The notes under the pieces are model-generated. The model was not told the origin of the DNA, searched no databases, and saw only the letters and a program-made list of their open reading frames with translations. A DNA stretch of 64,000 nucleotides. It comes from Flexivirga oryzae (GTDB lineage: Bacteria > Actinomycetota > Actinomycetes > Actinomycetales > Dermatophilaceae). The translations under genes and the position numbers were made by a program. This document shows, in pieces, positions 1 to 9,058 of the stretch. Where the stretch lies: positions 2,356,001-2,420,000 of the forward strand of contig NZ_JACHVQ010000001.1 of NCBI RefSeq assembly GCF_014190805.1, in the 5' to 3' direction. How positions within the stretch are numbered: position 1 is the stretch's first letter; every line of letters starts with the position of its first letter.

Positions 1-437
1 ACCAGGATCCGTTGCGACCCGGCGTCCTGTGCGCCGCGCAGCACGTCGGCCAGGAACGGCTCGCTGTTGCGATTGGCCACCAGCACGGGGGTGGAGTAGC
101 CGCGGCGCCGCAGCTCCGCGCGGATCGCCTGCTGCAGCGCGCGCGTCTGCTCGTTGATCGGGCTGCGCCCGCCGCGCGCGAAGTAGTGCTCGGCGACCTC
201 TTCGAGGCGTTCGTCGGGTATGCCGCGTCCGCCGGTCACCCGGCGCAGGAACGGCATCACCTCGTCCGGGCCCTCCGGTCCGCCGAAGGAGAGGAGCACG
301 ACGGCGTCATACGGCTGGAGCGCGAGCGACTCGCCCACCGGTTGCGTGCCCGGGTCCGGCACGGGAGCGCTCGGCTCCGGTCCTGACGGCACGGGTCGCG
401 GCGTCTGCTCGGGGGGCTCGGCGATCGGCGACGACAT
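1..437 (-). CDS. hemH: Ferrochelatase (3' end beyond window)
   Basis: The first 145 codons of a ferrochelatase read leftward and run off the window edge. After a Pro/Glu-rich extension of about 42 residues, the family opening LLSFGGPEGPDEVMPFL appears at residues 48-64, followed by SPINEQ (92-97) and the ANRN segment (121-124), where family members often have GNRN. The enzyme inserts ferrous iron into porphyrin. In actinobacteria the substrate is usually coproporphyrin III (CpfC route), which is family knowledge rather than something seen here. The ATG at 437 is preceded by an AGGAG about 10 nt upstream. The gene is divergent from sepH. The long hydrophilic N-terminal extension is unusual, and a later start near residue 40 is possible. 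Confidence 0.88.
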   Translation of the reverse strand, partial: MSSPIAEPPEQTPRPVPSGPEPSAPVPDPGTQPVGESLALQPYDAVVLLSFGGPEGPDEVMPFLRRVTGGRGIPDERLEEVAEHYFARGGRSPINEQTRALQQAIRAELRRRGYSTPVLVANRNSEPFLADVLRGAQDAGSQRIL

Positions 438-653
438 TGCTTCTGGTGTCTCCTGAGGAGGTCTGCGGGTAGCCGCCCGTGGGGGTCGGCCCCGCCAGCG
501 TACGACCCCGCGCACGCCCCTGATCGGCGTGCCCTGCAGGGTCGACACGACGCGCCGTGGCATGGTTGTGTGCGGCCGGGTGCAGCGCCGCTGCAACGGC
601 GACCGAAACCGAGCTCGGCTCGGCGCACCACGGGCTATCTGGGAGACACGCAC
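438..653. promoter_or_regulatory. Divergent intergenic region between hemH and sepH
   Basis: A 216-bp gap between two divergent genes must hold both promoters. The ribosome-binding site of hemH (AGGAG on the minus strand near 450) and that of sepH (GGGAG near 641) can be seen. A perfect 10-bp palindrome CCCTGCAGGG lies at about 531-540. No convincing -35/-10 pair or RNA gene was found. Confidence 0.4.
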
Positions 654-2000
654 ATGCGGGAGTTGCGACTGATCGGCGTCGACGACGGCGGCGAGCATCT
701 GCTACTTGCCGGGACCGAGGACACCGACGAGCGGTTGCGGCTGCCCATCGACGACGCCCTGCGCACCGCCGTGCGCAAGGTCCGGCACCGTCCGTCGACC
801 GACGTCGGCTCCGTCGCGGTGCCCGACGAGCTGCGGCCGCGCGACGTGCAGGCGTTGCTGCGGGCCGGCGTCTCGGTCGACGACGTCGCCGAGCGGGCCG
901 GCTGGACCACCGAGAAGGTGCTGCGCTACGAGGGCCCGATCCGCGCCGAGCGCGAGCACATCGCCGGCGTCGCGCGGGGCCTGCCGGTCAGCGGCACCGC
1001 GGCGGGCCGGACGGACTCGACGTTCGGGCAGCGGGTCGAGCACCGGCTGGACGGGCGCGGCGTCGCCGCCGACGACATCGTGTGGGACGCCTGGCGCGGC
1101 GCCGACGGCGCCTGGTCGGTGATCTGCAGCTTCCCGGCGGGCGGGCGCCAGCGGCAGGCTGCCTGGCACTTCGACGTGCGCGGCCGGACGCTGGACCCGA
1201 GCGACGACGAGGCCCGCTGGCTGGGCGAGGACGAGAACGCCGGGGACCCGCTGTCCCGGCCGGCGCCGGAGGCGTCGGTCTACGACGTCGAGGCCGAGGG
1301 CGGGCTCGACGGCAAGCGCACGACCCCGGTGCGCCGGGTGCGCGGCGGCCGGACCTCCGCCACCGCGATCCCCAGCCACCCCACCACCGCCACCGGGCCG
1401 GCGGCCGCCGCCGACCCCGCGGACGGCCCGGTCGACCTGGTGGCCGCGATGCGCGAGCGCTCCAAGAGCCGCAAGCGCAAGGGCCGGTCCGCGGCCGAGC
1501 ACACCTTCCCCGAGGACGCCGCCCCGCGGCAGCAGCTCGACACCACCGGCGAGGCACCGCCGGTCGGGTCGCACCCGCGACCGGACGAGCTCGACGACAC
1601 CGAGGCGCCCGCGAAGCCGTCGGTGGAGGAGCTCGGCCACGACCCGGTGACCGGCACCGCGGACCTGTTCGCGGACCTGGAGCCGGAGGCTGCGTCCGAC
1701 GAGCCCGAACCGGAGGCTACGCCCGACGAGGCCGAGCCGGAGGCTACGACCGACGAGGCCGAGCCGGAACCCGACGACGAGGCGGTGACCGACGAGAACG
1801 CCGACGCCACCGCGGAGGTGCCTGCCGAGGAAACGTCAGCGAACGTGTCGGAGCAGCCGGAGACGGAAGAGCCCGAGGCGGTCGCGGAAGCCCGGGACGA
1901 AGCCACGGTCCCGGACCGTCCGACGACCGCGCGCAAGGGCCGCCCGAGCGTGCCGAGCTGGGACGACATCATGTTCGGGCGCCGTCCCGGCCGGGGCTGA
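654..2000 (+). CDS. sepH: Cell division protein SepH (DUF3071)
   Basis: A 448-residue protein that starts MRELRLIGVDDGGEHLLL, the signature of SepH, an actinobacterial protein known to bind FtsZ and promote Z-ring assembly. The N-terminal conserved domain covers about residues 1-165 and contains a helix-turn-helix-like stretch (VQALLRAGVSVDDVAERAGW, near 62-81). The C-terminal two thirds are low-complexity, Pro/Glu/Asp-rich and probably disordered, ending in SWDDIMFG. The ATG at 654 was chosen over an upstream in-frame start because it has GGGAG just before it and the conserved domain begins exactly there. It converges on the MFS gene, with only 5 bp between the stops. Confidence 0.9.
   Translation: MRELRLIGVDDGGEHLLLAGTEDTDERLRLPIDDALRTAVRKVRHRPSTDVGSVAVPDELRPRDVQALLRAGVSVDDVAERAGWTTEKVLRYEGPIRAEREHIAGVARGLPVSGTAAGRTDSTFGQRVEHRLDGRGVAADDIVWDAWRGADGAWSVICSFPAGGRQRQAAWHFDVRGRTLDPSDDEARWLGEDENAGDPLSRPAPEASVYDVEAEGGLDGKRTTPVRRVRGGRTSATAIPSHPTTATGPAAAADPADGPVDLVAAMRERSKSRKRKGRSAAEHTFPEDAAPRQQLDTTGEAPPVGSHPRPDELDDTEAPAKPSVEELGHDPVTGTADLFADLEPEAASDEPEPEATPDEAEPEATTDEAEPEPDDEAVTDENADATAEVPAEETSANVSEQPETEEPEAVAEARDEATVPDRPTTARKGRPSVPSWDDIMFGRRPGRG
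1680..1775 (+). repeat. Short tandem repeat inside the sepH linker
   Basis: About three imperfect copies of a 27-30 nt unit encode repeats of the form EPEA-T-DEA in the acidic linker of SepH. The unit ends differ slightly (Ser/Pro/Thr at one position), so the array is old enough to have drifted. Such in-frame repeats usually vary in copy number between strains. Confidence 0.7.
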
Positions 2001-2005
2001 GAGCG

Positions 2006-3772
2006 TCAGCGCCACCCGCCGGGACGTTGCTCCCGGCGCGGGCGCTGCCTGTCCGCCGACCCCGGCGGGGGCTTGCGGGGCACGTCGCTGCGGCGCAGGC
2101 CGATCGTCTCCGCCTCGTCATACCCCGACGGGTGCGGCTGGGGACGGCGCACCTTCTCCGGGGGTTCGGCGGCGGGGGCCTTGCCGGACCGGGCCCGGTG
2201 CGGCACCGGCAGTGAGTGCCCGCTGTTCCAGATCAGCACCACGCTGGCCCACGCCACCAGCACGACCGCGGCCAGGATCATGCCGAGGGACGCGTTGGTC
2301 GGGATCGCGACGGCGATGATGCCGCCGATCACCCAGGCCAGCTGCAGCAACGTTTCGGAGCGGCCGAAGACGCTGGTGCGCATGTGCTCGGGCACGGTGT
2401 CCTGGATCTGGGAGTCCAGCGACAGCTTGCCGAGCTGCTGACCGAGGCCGGCGACGAAGCCGACCGCGGTGGCGGTGACCACCGTGAAGTGCGCCGCCGC
2501 GATGACCACCATGACGGCGTCCGCGACGAGGGTGGCCAGCACGACGACCTTCGGCGAGGCGATCTTCAGGGCCGCACCGGCGACCGTGCCGACCGAGTTG
2601 CCGACACCCGCCGCGCCCAGGACGAGCGCCAGCAGCAGCGTCTCCTTGCCCTGCCAGCCCGGGAACGGGTGGCTGCGCACCAGGAACGCCAGGAAGATCG
2701 TGAGGAAACCGGACAGCCACCGCAGCCCGGTGTTGGCGCGTAGCGCGGTCACCACGGCCGGACCCACGCCACGGCCCGTAGCCCGCCCGGTCGTCAGCCC
2801 GGACGGTGCCGGCTTCTCACCGATGCTGGAGTCGACGCGCGGCGGCAGCAGGATCGCCAGCACGGTGCCGATCGCGAACAGCAGTGCGCCGACACGCAGC
2901 CCCCAGGCGGCACCGCCCAGCTTGGCCGCGCCGCCGGCGAGCGCACCGGCCACCCCGGCACCGACCACACCGGCGAGGGACAGCCGGCCGTTCGCCTTGA
3001 CCAGGGTGAGTTGGTCCGGCAGCAGGCGCGGCGCGGCGGCCGAACGCGTCACCAGGTAGGCCTTGGAGGCGATCAGCACGCACAACGCGACCGGGAAGAG
3101 CCACACCGAGTTGTCGTCGATCGCCTCGGCGAGCACCCAGCACAGGAACGCGCGGATCGCCAGGGTGAAGCCGATGGCCCAGCGGCGGCCGTGCCGGAAG
3201 CGGTCCAGCAACGGCCCGATGAGCGGCGCGACGATGGCGAACGGCAGCATCGTGAGGCACAGGAAGAGCAGCACCTGCCCCTTGGCCTGCGCCGAGGAGA
3301 CGGAGAAGAAGACGGTCCCTGCCAGGCCGATGGTGACCGCTGCGTCGCCGGCGGAGTTGAACGCGTGGACCTGGATCAGCCGGGCCAGGCCGCTCTCCCC
3401 CGCACCCTGTGCCTCGCTGGCCCGACGGGCGGCATACACGGTCTTCTTGCTGGCGGTCGCGGTCAGCCGGGCCATGGCGCCGGCGCCGCGCACCATGCCG
3501 CGACCGGCCGCGCGTGCCGTGCTCCGGCCGCCCTGCTCGGTGCCGGAGTCGTCCGGCTCGTGCTCGTCCTCGGGCGCGGGGGTATGACGCACCTGCGGGC
3601 CGCGCTGCGCCGCCCACGGGTCACGCGGTGACGTGCCCGGCGGCGGGCGTCGGCCGCCGGGCGACTGCGGCGGTAGCGGCCGGGTCCGCGACGGTCGTTG
3701 CACCGGCTCGGTGAAGGCGCGATCTCGTTCGGCGCGGCGGCGCTTTCTGCCGGAAAGGCCGTCACTCGTCAT
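2006..3772 (-). CDS. Major facilitator superfamily permease, SepH neighbour
   Basis: A 588-residue membrane protein. Residues 1-105 are hydrophilic, Arg/Pro-rich and probably cytoplasmic; residues from about 130 to 520 contain roughly 12 hydrophobic segments in MFS style, including TVFFSVSSAQ and a Gly/Ala-rich GVVGAGVAGALAGGAA stretch. The tail is again Pro/Arg-rich. The transported substrate cannot be read from the sequence. A CATGAT hexamer 6 nt upstream of the ATG (3779-3784 on the minus strand) suggests a leaderless transcript. The 3' end faces sepH. Confidence 0.75.
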   Translation of the reverse strand: MTSDGLSGRKRRRAERDRAFTEPVQRPSRTRPLPPQSPGGRRPPPGTSPRDPWAAQRGPQVRHTPAPEDEHEPDDSGTEQGGRSTARAAGRGMVRGAGAMARLTATASKKTVYAARRASEAQGAGESGLARLIQVHAFNSAGDAAVTIGLAGTVFFSVSSAQAKGQVLLFLCLTMLPFAIVAPLIGPLLDRFRHGRRWAIGFTLAIRAFLCWVLAEAIDDNSVWLFPVALCVLIASKAYLVTRSAAAPRLLPDQLTLVKANGRLSLAGVVGAGVAGALAGGAAKLGGAAWGLRVGALLFAIGTVLAILLPPRVDSSIGEKPAPSGLTTGRATGRGVGPAVVTALRANTGLRWLSGFLTIFLAFLVRSHPFPGWQGKETLLLALVLGAAGVGNSVGTVAGAALKIASPKVVVLATLVADAVMVVIAAAHFTVVTATAVGFVAGLGQQLGKLSLDSQIQDTVPEHMRTSVFGRSETLLQLAWVIGGIIAVAIPTNASLGMILAAVVLVAWASVVLIWNSGHSLPVPHRARSGKAPAAEPPEKVRRPQPHPSGYDEAETIGLRRSDVPRKPPPGSADRQRPRREQRPGGWR

Positions 3773-3815
3773 GTGTCCATCATGCCAACTGACGGCGCCT
3801 CCCGCGTCGAGGCAG

Positions 3816-4514
3816 TCACTGCGCCGTGTGTCGGTCGGGCCGCGGCCCCGGGAGCGGACACAGGTCGAGGTCGAACGGCAGCACCTCGGCGGACAGGGAC
3901 TGGGCCCGCGCCGCGTGGGACGTCATACGACGCATGTAGTGGCGGCGGCACAGGACCTCGTACTCCACGACCGCGGGGCTGTCGTGCGCGGTGTCGCCGA
4001 CGACCACCTGCTCGCCCTCGACGACCATGTTGCCGTCGACGACGCGCGCGTTGTGTGTGGCGCGTTTGCCGCACCAGCACAGCGCTTCGACCTGCGGCAC
4101 CTGGGTGCGGTCGGCGAGTTCGATGAGCCGCCGCGAGCCGGGGAACAGCTGCGCCCGGAAGTCGGCGGTGATGCCGAAGGTGAACACGTCGATGCTCATC
4201 TCGTCGACGAGCCGCGCCAGCTGCTCGACCTGGGTCGGGGTGTAGAACTGCGCCTCGTCGCAGATGAGGTAGTCGATCACCCGGCCACCGGTGGCCTGTT
4301 CGACGACGATCTCCCAGAAGTCGAGCCCGTCGTCGACCTCGATGGCCTCCTGGGACAGGCCGAGCCGGGAGGACAGCACGGCGGCGCCGGCCCGGTCGAA
4401 CTTGGTGAAGACCAGCCCTCGGCGGCCCCGTGCGCGGTGGTTGTGGTTCAGCTGCAGGGCGAGCGTGGATTTGCCGCAGTCCATCGTGCCGGAGAAGAAG
4501 ACGAGTTCAGCCAC
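3816..4514 (-). CDS. tdk: Thymidine kinase
   Basis: A 232-residue type II thymidine kinase that phosphorylates thymidine to dTMP for nucleotide salvage in the cytoplasm. The P-loop GTMDCGKST lies at residues 9-17, the DEAQF Walker-B/lid motif near 91, and the zinc-binding pairs are CWC (around 145) and CRRH (around 190). Length and motifs are complete. The start is a GTG; a TAGGGT box lies 8 nt upstream. It is followed after 24 bp by the downstream phosphodiesterase family gene in reading order upstream, suggesting possible read-through, although the two are not obviously related in function. Confidence 0.92.
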   Translation of the reverse strand: MAELVFFSGTMDCGKSTLALQLNHNHRARGRRGLVFTKFDRAGAAVLSSRLGLSQEAIEVDDGLDFWEIVVEQATGGRVIDYLICDEAQFYTPTQVEQLARLVDEMSIDVFTFGITADFRAQLFPGSRRLIELADRTQVPQVEALCWCGKRATHNARVVDGNMVVEGEQVVVGDTAHDSPAVVEYEVLCRRHYMRRMTSHAARAQSLSAEVLPFDLDLCPLPGPRPDRHTAQ

Positions 4515-4538
4515 GAAGCACCACCCTAGGGCGGCCGG

Positions 4539-5690
4539 TCACCGAGCCGGCAGGTGGATGAACGGGACCTGTTGCTCGGCGTCGGTCAGCGACCCGTGCT
4601 GGCCGATCAGCGCGACCACCCGCGGGTTCATCACCCGGGTGTCGGTGAAGCCGATCGCGGACCGCACCGCCACGAAGACGTCCCCGAAGCGGGGCAGCAC
4701 CTCGGGTGCGACGGCACCCAGCAGACCGGTGGCGACCACATCGTCCCGGGTCATCACCCACCCGTCGTCGCCGAGCCGTTCGGACCAGGCCGCGAGCACG
4801 TCGGCCGCCGCGCCGGGCCGGCAGTACAGCTGCGGGCCGCGCAGCTCGCCGCCGACCAGCTCGACGCCGTCCCGCAGTTCCGGGTCGGTCGCGACGTCGG
4901 TCTTGGCCGAGTCGGGGATGTCGATCATGCCGTGGTCGGCGGTGATCGTCAGCGACGCGTCGTCGGGCAACAGGGCGCGCAGCCGGCGCAGCTCGGTGTC
5001 CAGCTGCTCGACCGTCTCACCCCACTGCCAGGACTCGCAGCCGAACTGGTGGCCGGCTCGGTCGACGTCACCCCAGTAGAGGTAGACCAGCGACCGGTCG
5101 GCGGCGCGGCTGGCCGCCGCGGCGGCGTCCACCGCCGAGGGCAGGTCGCGGGCGGCGCGGTATGACGCGCCGCGCAGTGCCGACCGGGTGAGCCCGGAGT
5201 CCTCGAACCGGCCCTTGCCGACGGACGTGACGGGGATGCCGGCGGCGACGGCGCGCTCGAAGATCGTCGGACGCGGCTGCCACTGCAGCGGATCCGGTCC
5301 GTCGATCCAGTCCAGTTCGTTGAAGAGGCGGTCGGTGCCCGGCACCCGCACCTGGTAGCCGGCGAGGCCGTGCGTGCCCGGCGGCAGGCCGGTGCCGAAG
5401 GTGCCCATGCTGGTCGCGGTCGTGGACGGGAACCCGGCGGTCAGCACGCTCGGGATGTGCGGGTCCTGCGCTGCCGTCGCCTGCCGCAGGAACGGCGCGT
5501 GCCCGGACCGGGCACGCAACAGCTGGGCGCCGAGCCCGTCGACCAGCACCACGACCGCCCGGGTGGCGGCCGGCAGCGGCGCCTGGGTGGCCGCCGGGGT
5601 CAACTCCGGACCGTCGAGCGATGCCACGACCCGTGGCAGGACGCCCGCCAGCCCGCCGGCGTCGTATGCCGGGACCGTTGCGACGGTCAC
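4539..5690 (-). CDS. Alkaline phosphatase / nucleotide pyrophosphatase family protein
   Basis: A 383-residue enzyme of the alkaline-phosphatase superfamily (type I phosphodiesterase/nucleotide pyrophosphatase branch). It has the metal-binding aspartate in VVVLVDGLGAQLL (residues 46-58), the nucleophile region FPSTTATSMGTF with Thr, and the second metal site TADHGMID near residue 250. No signal peptide is evident, so it is probably cytoplasmic. Its substrate is not known. The start codon overlaps the stop of the upstream DUF5998 gene by 4 bp, so the two are translationally coupled. Confidence 0.82.
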   Translation of the reverse strand: MTVATVPAYDAGGLAGVLPRVVASLDGPELTPAATQAPLPAATRAVVVLVDGLGAQLLRARSGHAPFLRQATAAQDPHIPSVLTAGFPSTTATSMGTFGTGLPPGTHGLAGYQVRVPGTDRLFNELDWIDGPDPLQWQPRPTIFERAVAAGIPVTSVGKGRFEDSGLTRSALRGASYRAARDLPSAVDAAAAASRAADRSLVYLYWGDVDRAGHQFGCESWQWGETVEQLDTELRRLRALLPDDASLTITADHGMIDIPDSAKTDVATDPELRDGVELVGGELRGPQLYCRPGAAADVLAAWSERLGDDGWVMTRDDVVATGLLGAVAPEVLPRFGDVFVAVRSAIGFTDTRVMNPRVVALIGQHGSLTDAEQQVPFIHLPAR

Positions 5691-6304
5691 CGTCCGATCG
5701 CCGCGGACAGCGCGGTCGAGAACACCTGGGCCTGTTGCAGGTTGGCGTCACCGTCGGCGTCGGCGCTGACCCGGATGGTGACGTCGTCACCGGTGATCGT
5801 GCCCTCGTAGCCGTGGTCGGCGTCGCAGGAGGGGTCGGCGCAGTTGGCCGGGAGCAGGTCGACCCGGGAGACGGCGCCCCACGAGATGGTGAGCGTCACC
5901 TCGCGGCCGAACGAGCCCTCGACATACCGCTCCGGGTCGGTGACGACCCGGCCGAGCATCACGCCGCGGACGCAGGACAACGGCACCGTCTCGCTGGTGG
6001 CGGTCGCGACCATGCCCAGGTGCTGCACCGGCGAGTCCGGGCCCGGCGCGTGGTCGTCGGCGTGCGCCAGGATCAGCCGGCTGGCGGTGAGCGCGAAGAC
6101 CGTGACGTGCCGTCGGACGGTCTCGTTGTCGATCGTGGTCTCCGAGTGCACCAGGTGTGAGTCGATGCTCTCGGTGCCGACCGCCGCGGCCACCACGTCG
6201 GCCACGAGCAGCGGGAAGTAGCCCGCCTGCTCGATGTCGGCGAGGAGCCCCGCCGGCAGCGCCGAGGCGGTGATCTGCTTGCTGGTCGAAGACATGCCGG
6301 TCAT
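5687..6304 (-). CDS. DUF5998 family protein
   Basis: A conserved actinobacterial protein of about 205 residues without known function. It is soluble, starts with a short variable region followed by LPAGLLADIEQAGYFPLLVADVV, and has a CADPSCDADHGYEG segment near residue 160 that could bind a metal (C-x4-C-x3-H). The start is uncertain: ATG 6304 or ATG 6295, neither with a clear ribosome-binding site. It overlaps the phosphodiesterase gene by 4 bp and is probably co-transcribed with it. Confidence 0.75.
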   Translation of the reverse strand: MTGMSSTSKQITASALPAGLLADIEQAGYFPLLVADVVAAAVGTESIDSHLVHSETTIDNETVRRHVTVFALTASRLILAHADDHAPGPDSPVQHLGMVATATSETVPLSCVRGVMLGRVVTDPERYVEGSFGREVTLTISWGAVSRVDLLPANCADPSCDADHGYEGTITGDDVTIRVSADADGDANLQQAQVFSTALSAAIGR

Positions 6305-6349
6305 TGTCGCAGGTGTGCGGCGGGCTTCGCGTACCACTGTGGATTCACC

Positions 6350-9052
6350 TCATGCGGTCGGCAGCGAGCGGCGGCCCGAGTCGGTGCGCACCGGTGGCGG
6401 GGCGACCGTGATCGAAGCACCGAGCACCTCCAGACCGCCGGCGTGGGTGTTGACGGGGTTGAGCTCGAGCGAGGCGATGTCCGGCAGGTCCTCGGCCAGC
6501 ACCGACACCCGCGCGATCAGGTCCTCCAGCGCGGCCCGGTCGATCGCGGGTGCGCCGCCGTGCCCGTGCAGCAGCGGGGCGGCACGCACGGAGTTGATCA
6601 GGTCACGCACGTCCGTCTCGGTCAGCGGCGGGATGCGGTAGGCCAGGTCCCCCATCACCTCGGTCGGGGCACCCGCGAGGCTGAACCGCACCACCGGCCC
6701 GAAGAGCGGGTCCTCCCCGGTCGCCAGTATGCACGGGATGCCGGGGGTCGCCATACGTTGCACCACCAGCCGATTGGCGTGCAACGGTGCGAGCCGCTCG
6801 TCCAGTGCCGTGAAGGCGTCGCGCACCGCGGCGGCGTTGGTCAGGTCGGCACGCACCGCGGTCACCGGCTGGGTGCGGACCAGCGGCGAGACCGACTTGA
6901 CGACGACCGGGTAGCCGATCCGGTCGGCGGCCTCGACGGCGTCGTCGGCGGAGTGGGCCGGGGTGCTCGGCCACACCTCGATGCCGTATGCCGCCAGCAG
7001 GTCGCCGACCTCGGTGGCGGTCAGCGGTCGACCGTCCGGGGAGGCGGCCAGCACACCGTCGACGAGGGACTCGGCCGCGTCCCGGTCGATGTCGTCGCGC
7101 AACACCGGTGCGCCGCGTTCGGTGGCGCGCCATTCGCCGTACCGGGTCGCGGCCGCCAGCGCACGCACCGAGTCCTCGGGCACCGCGTAGGACGGGACGA
7201 ACCGCTCGTCACCGGTGTCGGGGTCGGTCGCCGAGAGCACCTCGGTGATCCCGGTGATGCCCAGGAACGTGGTGAGGCAGGGCTTGTCATGGCGAGCGGC
7301 GACGGTCGCCAGCGACTTCGCGAGCCAGAAGCCCTGCATGATCGCCGGCTGCATGAAGGCGGTCACCACACTGTCGACCTCGGGGTCGGCGAATGCGGCC
7401 TCGACGGCTTCCTCGAGCTGTTCCGGGGTGCACTCCGCGGCCAGGTTGATCGGGCCGTGGGTGATCTGCAGACCGGAGCTGACCGCGTTGTCGGCGGCGA
7501 GCGCGCCGAGGGCGTGGGAGTTGCCGACGATGGCCACCCGGGGTCCCCGCGGGATCGGCTGGTTGACCACGAGTTGGGCGACGTCGAAGAGCTGGTGCAG
7601 GTTGTGCACGCGGATGACGCCCGCCTGGCGCAGCATCGACTTGAACGCCTCGGGCGGGGTGTTCGTCTGCCGGACCCGGTGGCCGGGCGGCACGCCGTAG
7701 GACGAGTTGCCGGACTTGACCACGATGACCGGTTTCTGGGTGGACAGGTGCCGGGCGATGCGGGAGAACTTGCGTGGGTTGCCCATCGACTCCAGGTAGA
7801 GACCGACCGCGTCGGTGCTCTCGTCGTCGATCCAGCTCTGCAGCACGTCGTTGCCGGACACGTCGGCCCGGTTGCCGGTGGACACGAACTCGGTGAGTCC
7901 GAGCCCGCGCCGGTCGGCGAAGTCGAGCACCGCGATGCCGAGTGCGCCGCTCTGGGCGAACAGCCCGAACCGGCCCCTGCGCGGCATCTCGGGTGCGAGC
8001 GAGGCGTTCATCCGCACCTCGTCGCTGGTGTTGATCACGCCGAACGAGCTGGGCCCGGCCACCCGCATGCCGTGCCGGCGCGCGGTGCGGACCAGCTCGG
8101 CCTGGCGCTGTTCGCCCTCGGGCCCGGCCTCGGCGAAGCCGGACGCCATCACCACCAGCGCCTTCACCTGGTGCGCCGCGCAGTCCTCGACGACGTTCAG
8201 CACTTCGGCGGCGGGCACCGCGATGACCACCAGCTCCGCCGGCCCGGGCAACTGCGTGACGCTCGGGTGGATGGTCACCCCGGGGAGTTCGTCGTGCTGG
8301 TGCCGGTTGACGGCATACAGCTGGCCGGTGAAGGCCCCGGCCCGCAGGTGCTCGAAGACGCCGCGGCCGACACCGTTCGGATCCGCGCCGACACCGACGA
8401 CCGCGATCGACGCGGGCGCCAGCAGCGAGCGCATGCTGCGTGCCTCCGCGCGTTGCTCCCGCGCGGCACGCACCGCCTCGGACTGCTCGGTGGGCTCGAT
8501 CCGGAACGACAACGCGATGACCCCGTCGTCGAAGCTGCGGTGGACCGCGTAACCGGCGTCGGTGAAGACCGACAGCATCTTCCGGTTCTGCGGCAGCACG
8601 TCGGCGACGAATTCGCGGACCCCTGCCTCGGCCCCGATGGCCGCGAGGTGCTCCAGCAGGACGGAGCCGACGCCCCGCCCCTGGAAGTCGTCGGCGATGT
8701 TGAAGGCGACCTCGGCCCGGGGCCCGTCGGGCCCGGTCAGCCGGTCGTAGCGGGCGACGCCCACCATCCGGCCGCCGGCTTCGACGACCAGCGCCACCCG
8801 CTCGCGGTAGTCGACGTTGGCGAAACGCTCTGCCTCCCGGTCGGACAGGTGCTTCAGCGGTGCGAAGAAGCGCAGGTAGATCGACTCGTCCGACTGACGC
8901 TCGTGGAACTCCTGCAGAAGTTTGACGTCGTCCGGGCGGATCGGGCGCACCTGGGCGACCGACCCGTCGCGCAGCACGACGTCCGCCTCCCACTCGTGCG
9001 GGTACCCCTCGGGAAGCGCGTCATCCGCGTCTTCGTTCATGCTCGCAAGCAT
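6350..9052 (-). CDS. GNAT acetyltransferase fused to acyl-CoA synthetase-like (ADP-forming) module
   Basis: A 900-residue protein like the Pat/PatA protein lysine acetyltransferases. An N-terminal GNAT domain (about 20-185) carries the acetyl-CoA motif FQGRGVGSVLLEHL. It is followed by a CoA-binding Rossmann domain starting near 207 (SIAVVGVGADPNGVGRG), succinyl-CoA-ligase-like flavodoxin domains (about 340-620), and an ATP-grasp-like domain (about 690-890, YPVVVKSVSP). In characterised relatives the synthetase-like part senses or regulates rather than makes acyl-CoA, and the enzyme acetylates acetyl-CoA synthetase. The GNAT domain is N-terminal here, the opposite of the Salmonella Pat order. 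ATG 9040 is an alternative start. Confidence 0.85.
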   Translation of the reverse strand: MLASMNEDADDALPEGYPHEWEADVVLRDGSVAQVRPIRPDDVKLLQEFHERQSDESIYLRFFAPLKHLSDREAERFANVDYRERVALVVEAGGRMVGVARYDRLTGPDGPRAEVAFNIADDFQGRGVGSVLLEHLAAIGAEAGVREFVADVLPQNRKMLSVFTDAGYAVHRSFDDGVIALSFRIEPTEQSEAVRAAREQRAEARSMRSLLAPASIAVVGVGADPNGVGRGVFEHLRAGAFTGQLYAVNRHQHDELPGVTIHPSVTQLPGPAELVVIAVPAAEVLNVVEDCAAHQVKALVVMASGFAEAGPEGEQRQAELVRTARRHGMRVAGPSSFGVINTSDEVRMNASLAPEMPRRGRFGLFAQSGALGIAVLDFADRRGLGLTEFVSTGNRADVSGNDVLQSWIDDESTDAVGLYLESMGNPRKFSRIARHLSTQKPVIVVKSGNSSYGVPPGHRVRQTNTPPEAFKSMLRQAGVIRVHNLHQLFDVAQLVVNQPIPRGPRVAIVGNSHALGALAADNAVSSGLQITHGPINLAAECTPEQLEEAVEAAFADPEVDSVVTAFMQPAIMQGFWLAKSLATVAARHDKPCLTTFLGITGITEVLSATDPDTGDERFVPSYAVPEDSVRALAAATRYGEWRATERGAPVLRDDIDRDAAESLVDGVLAASPDGRPLTATEVGDLLAAYGIEVWPSTPAHSADDAVEAADRIGYPVVVKSVSPLVRTQPVTAVRADLTNAAAVRDAFTALDERLAPLHANRLVVQRMATPGIPCILATGEDPLFGPVVRFSLAGAPTEVMGDLAYRIPPLTETDVRDLINSVRAAPLLHGHGGAPAIDRAALEDLIARVSVLAEDLPDIASLELNPVNTHAGGLEVLGASITVAPPPVRTDSGRRSLPTA

Positions 9053-9058
9053 GCCAGG

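Noticed and set aside
12..386. Plus-strand open frame at the left edge
   Set aside because: The minus strand there encodes a ferrochelatase with clear motifs that runs off the edge.
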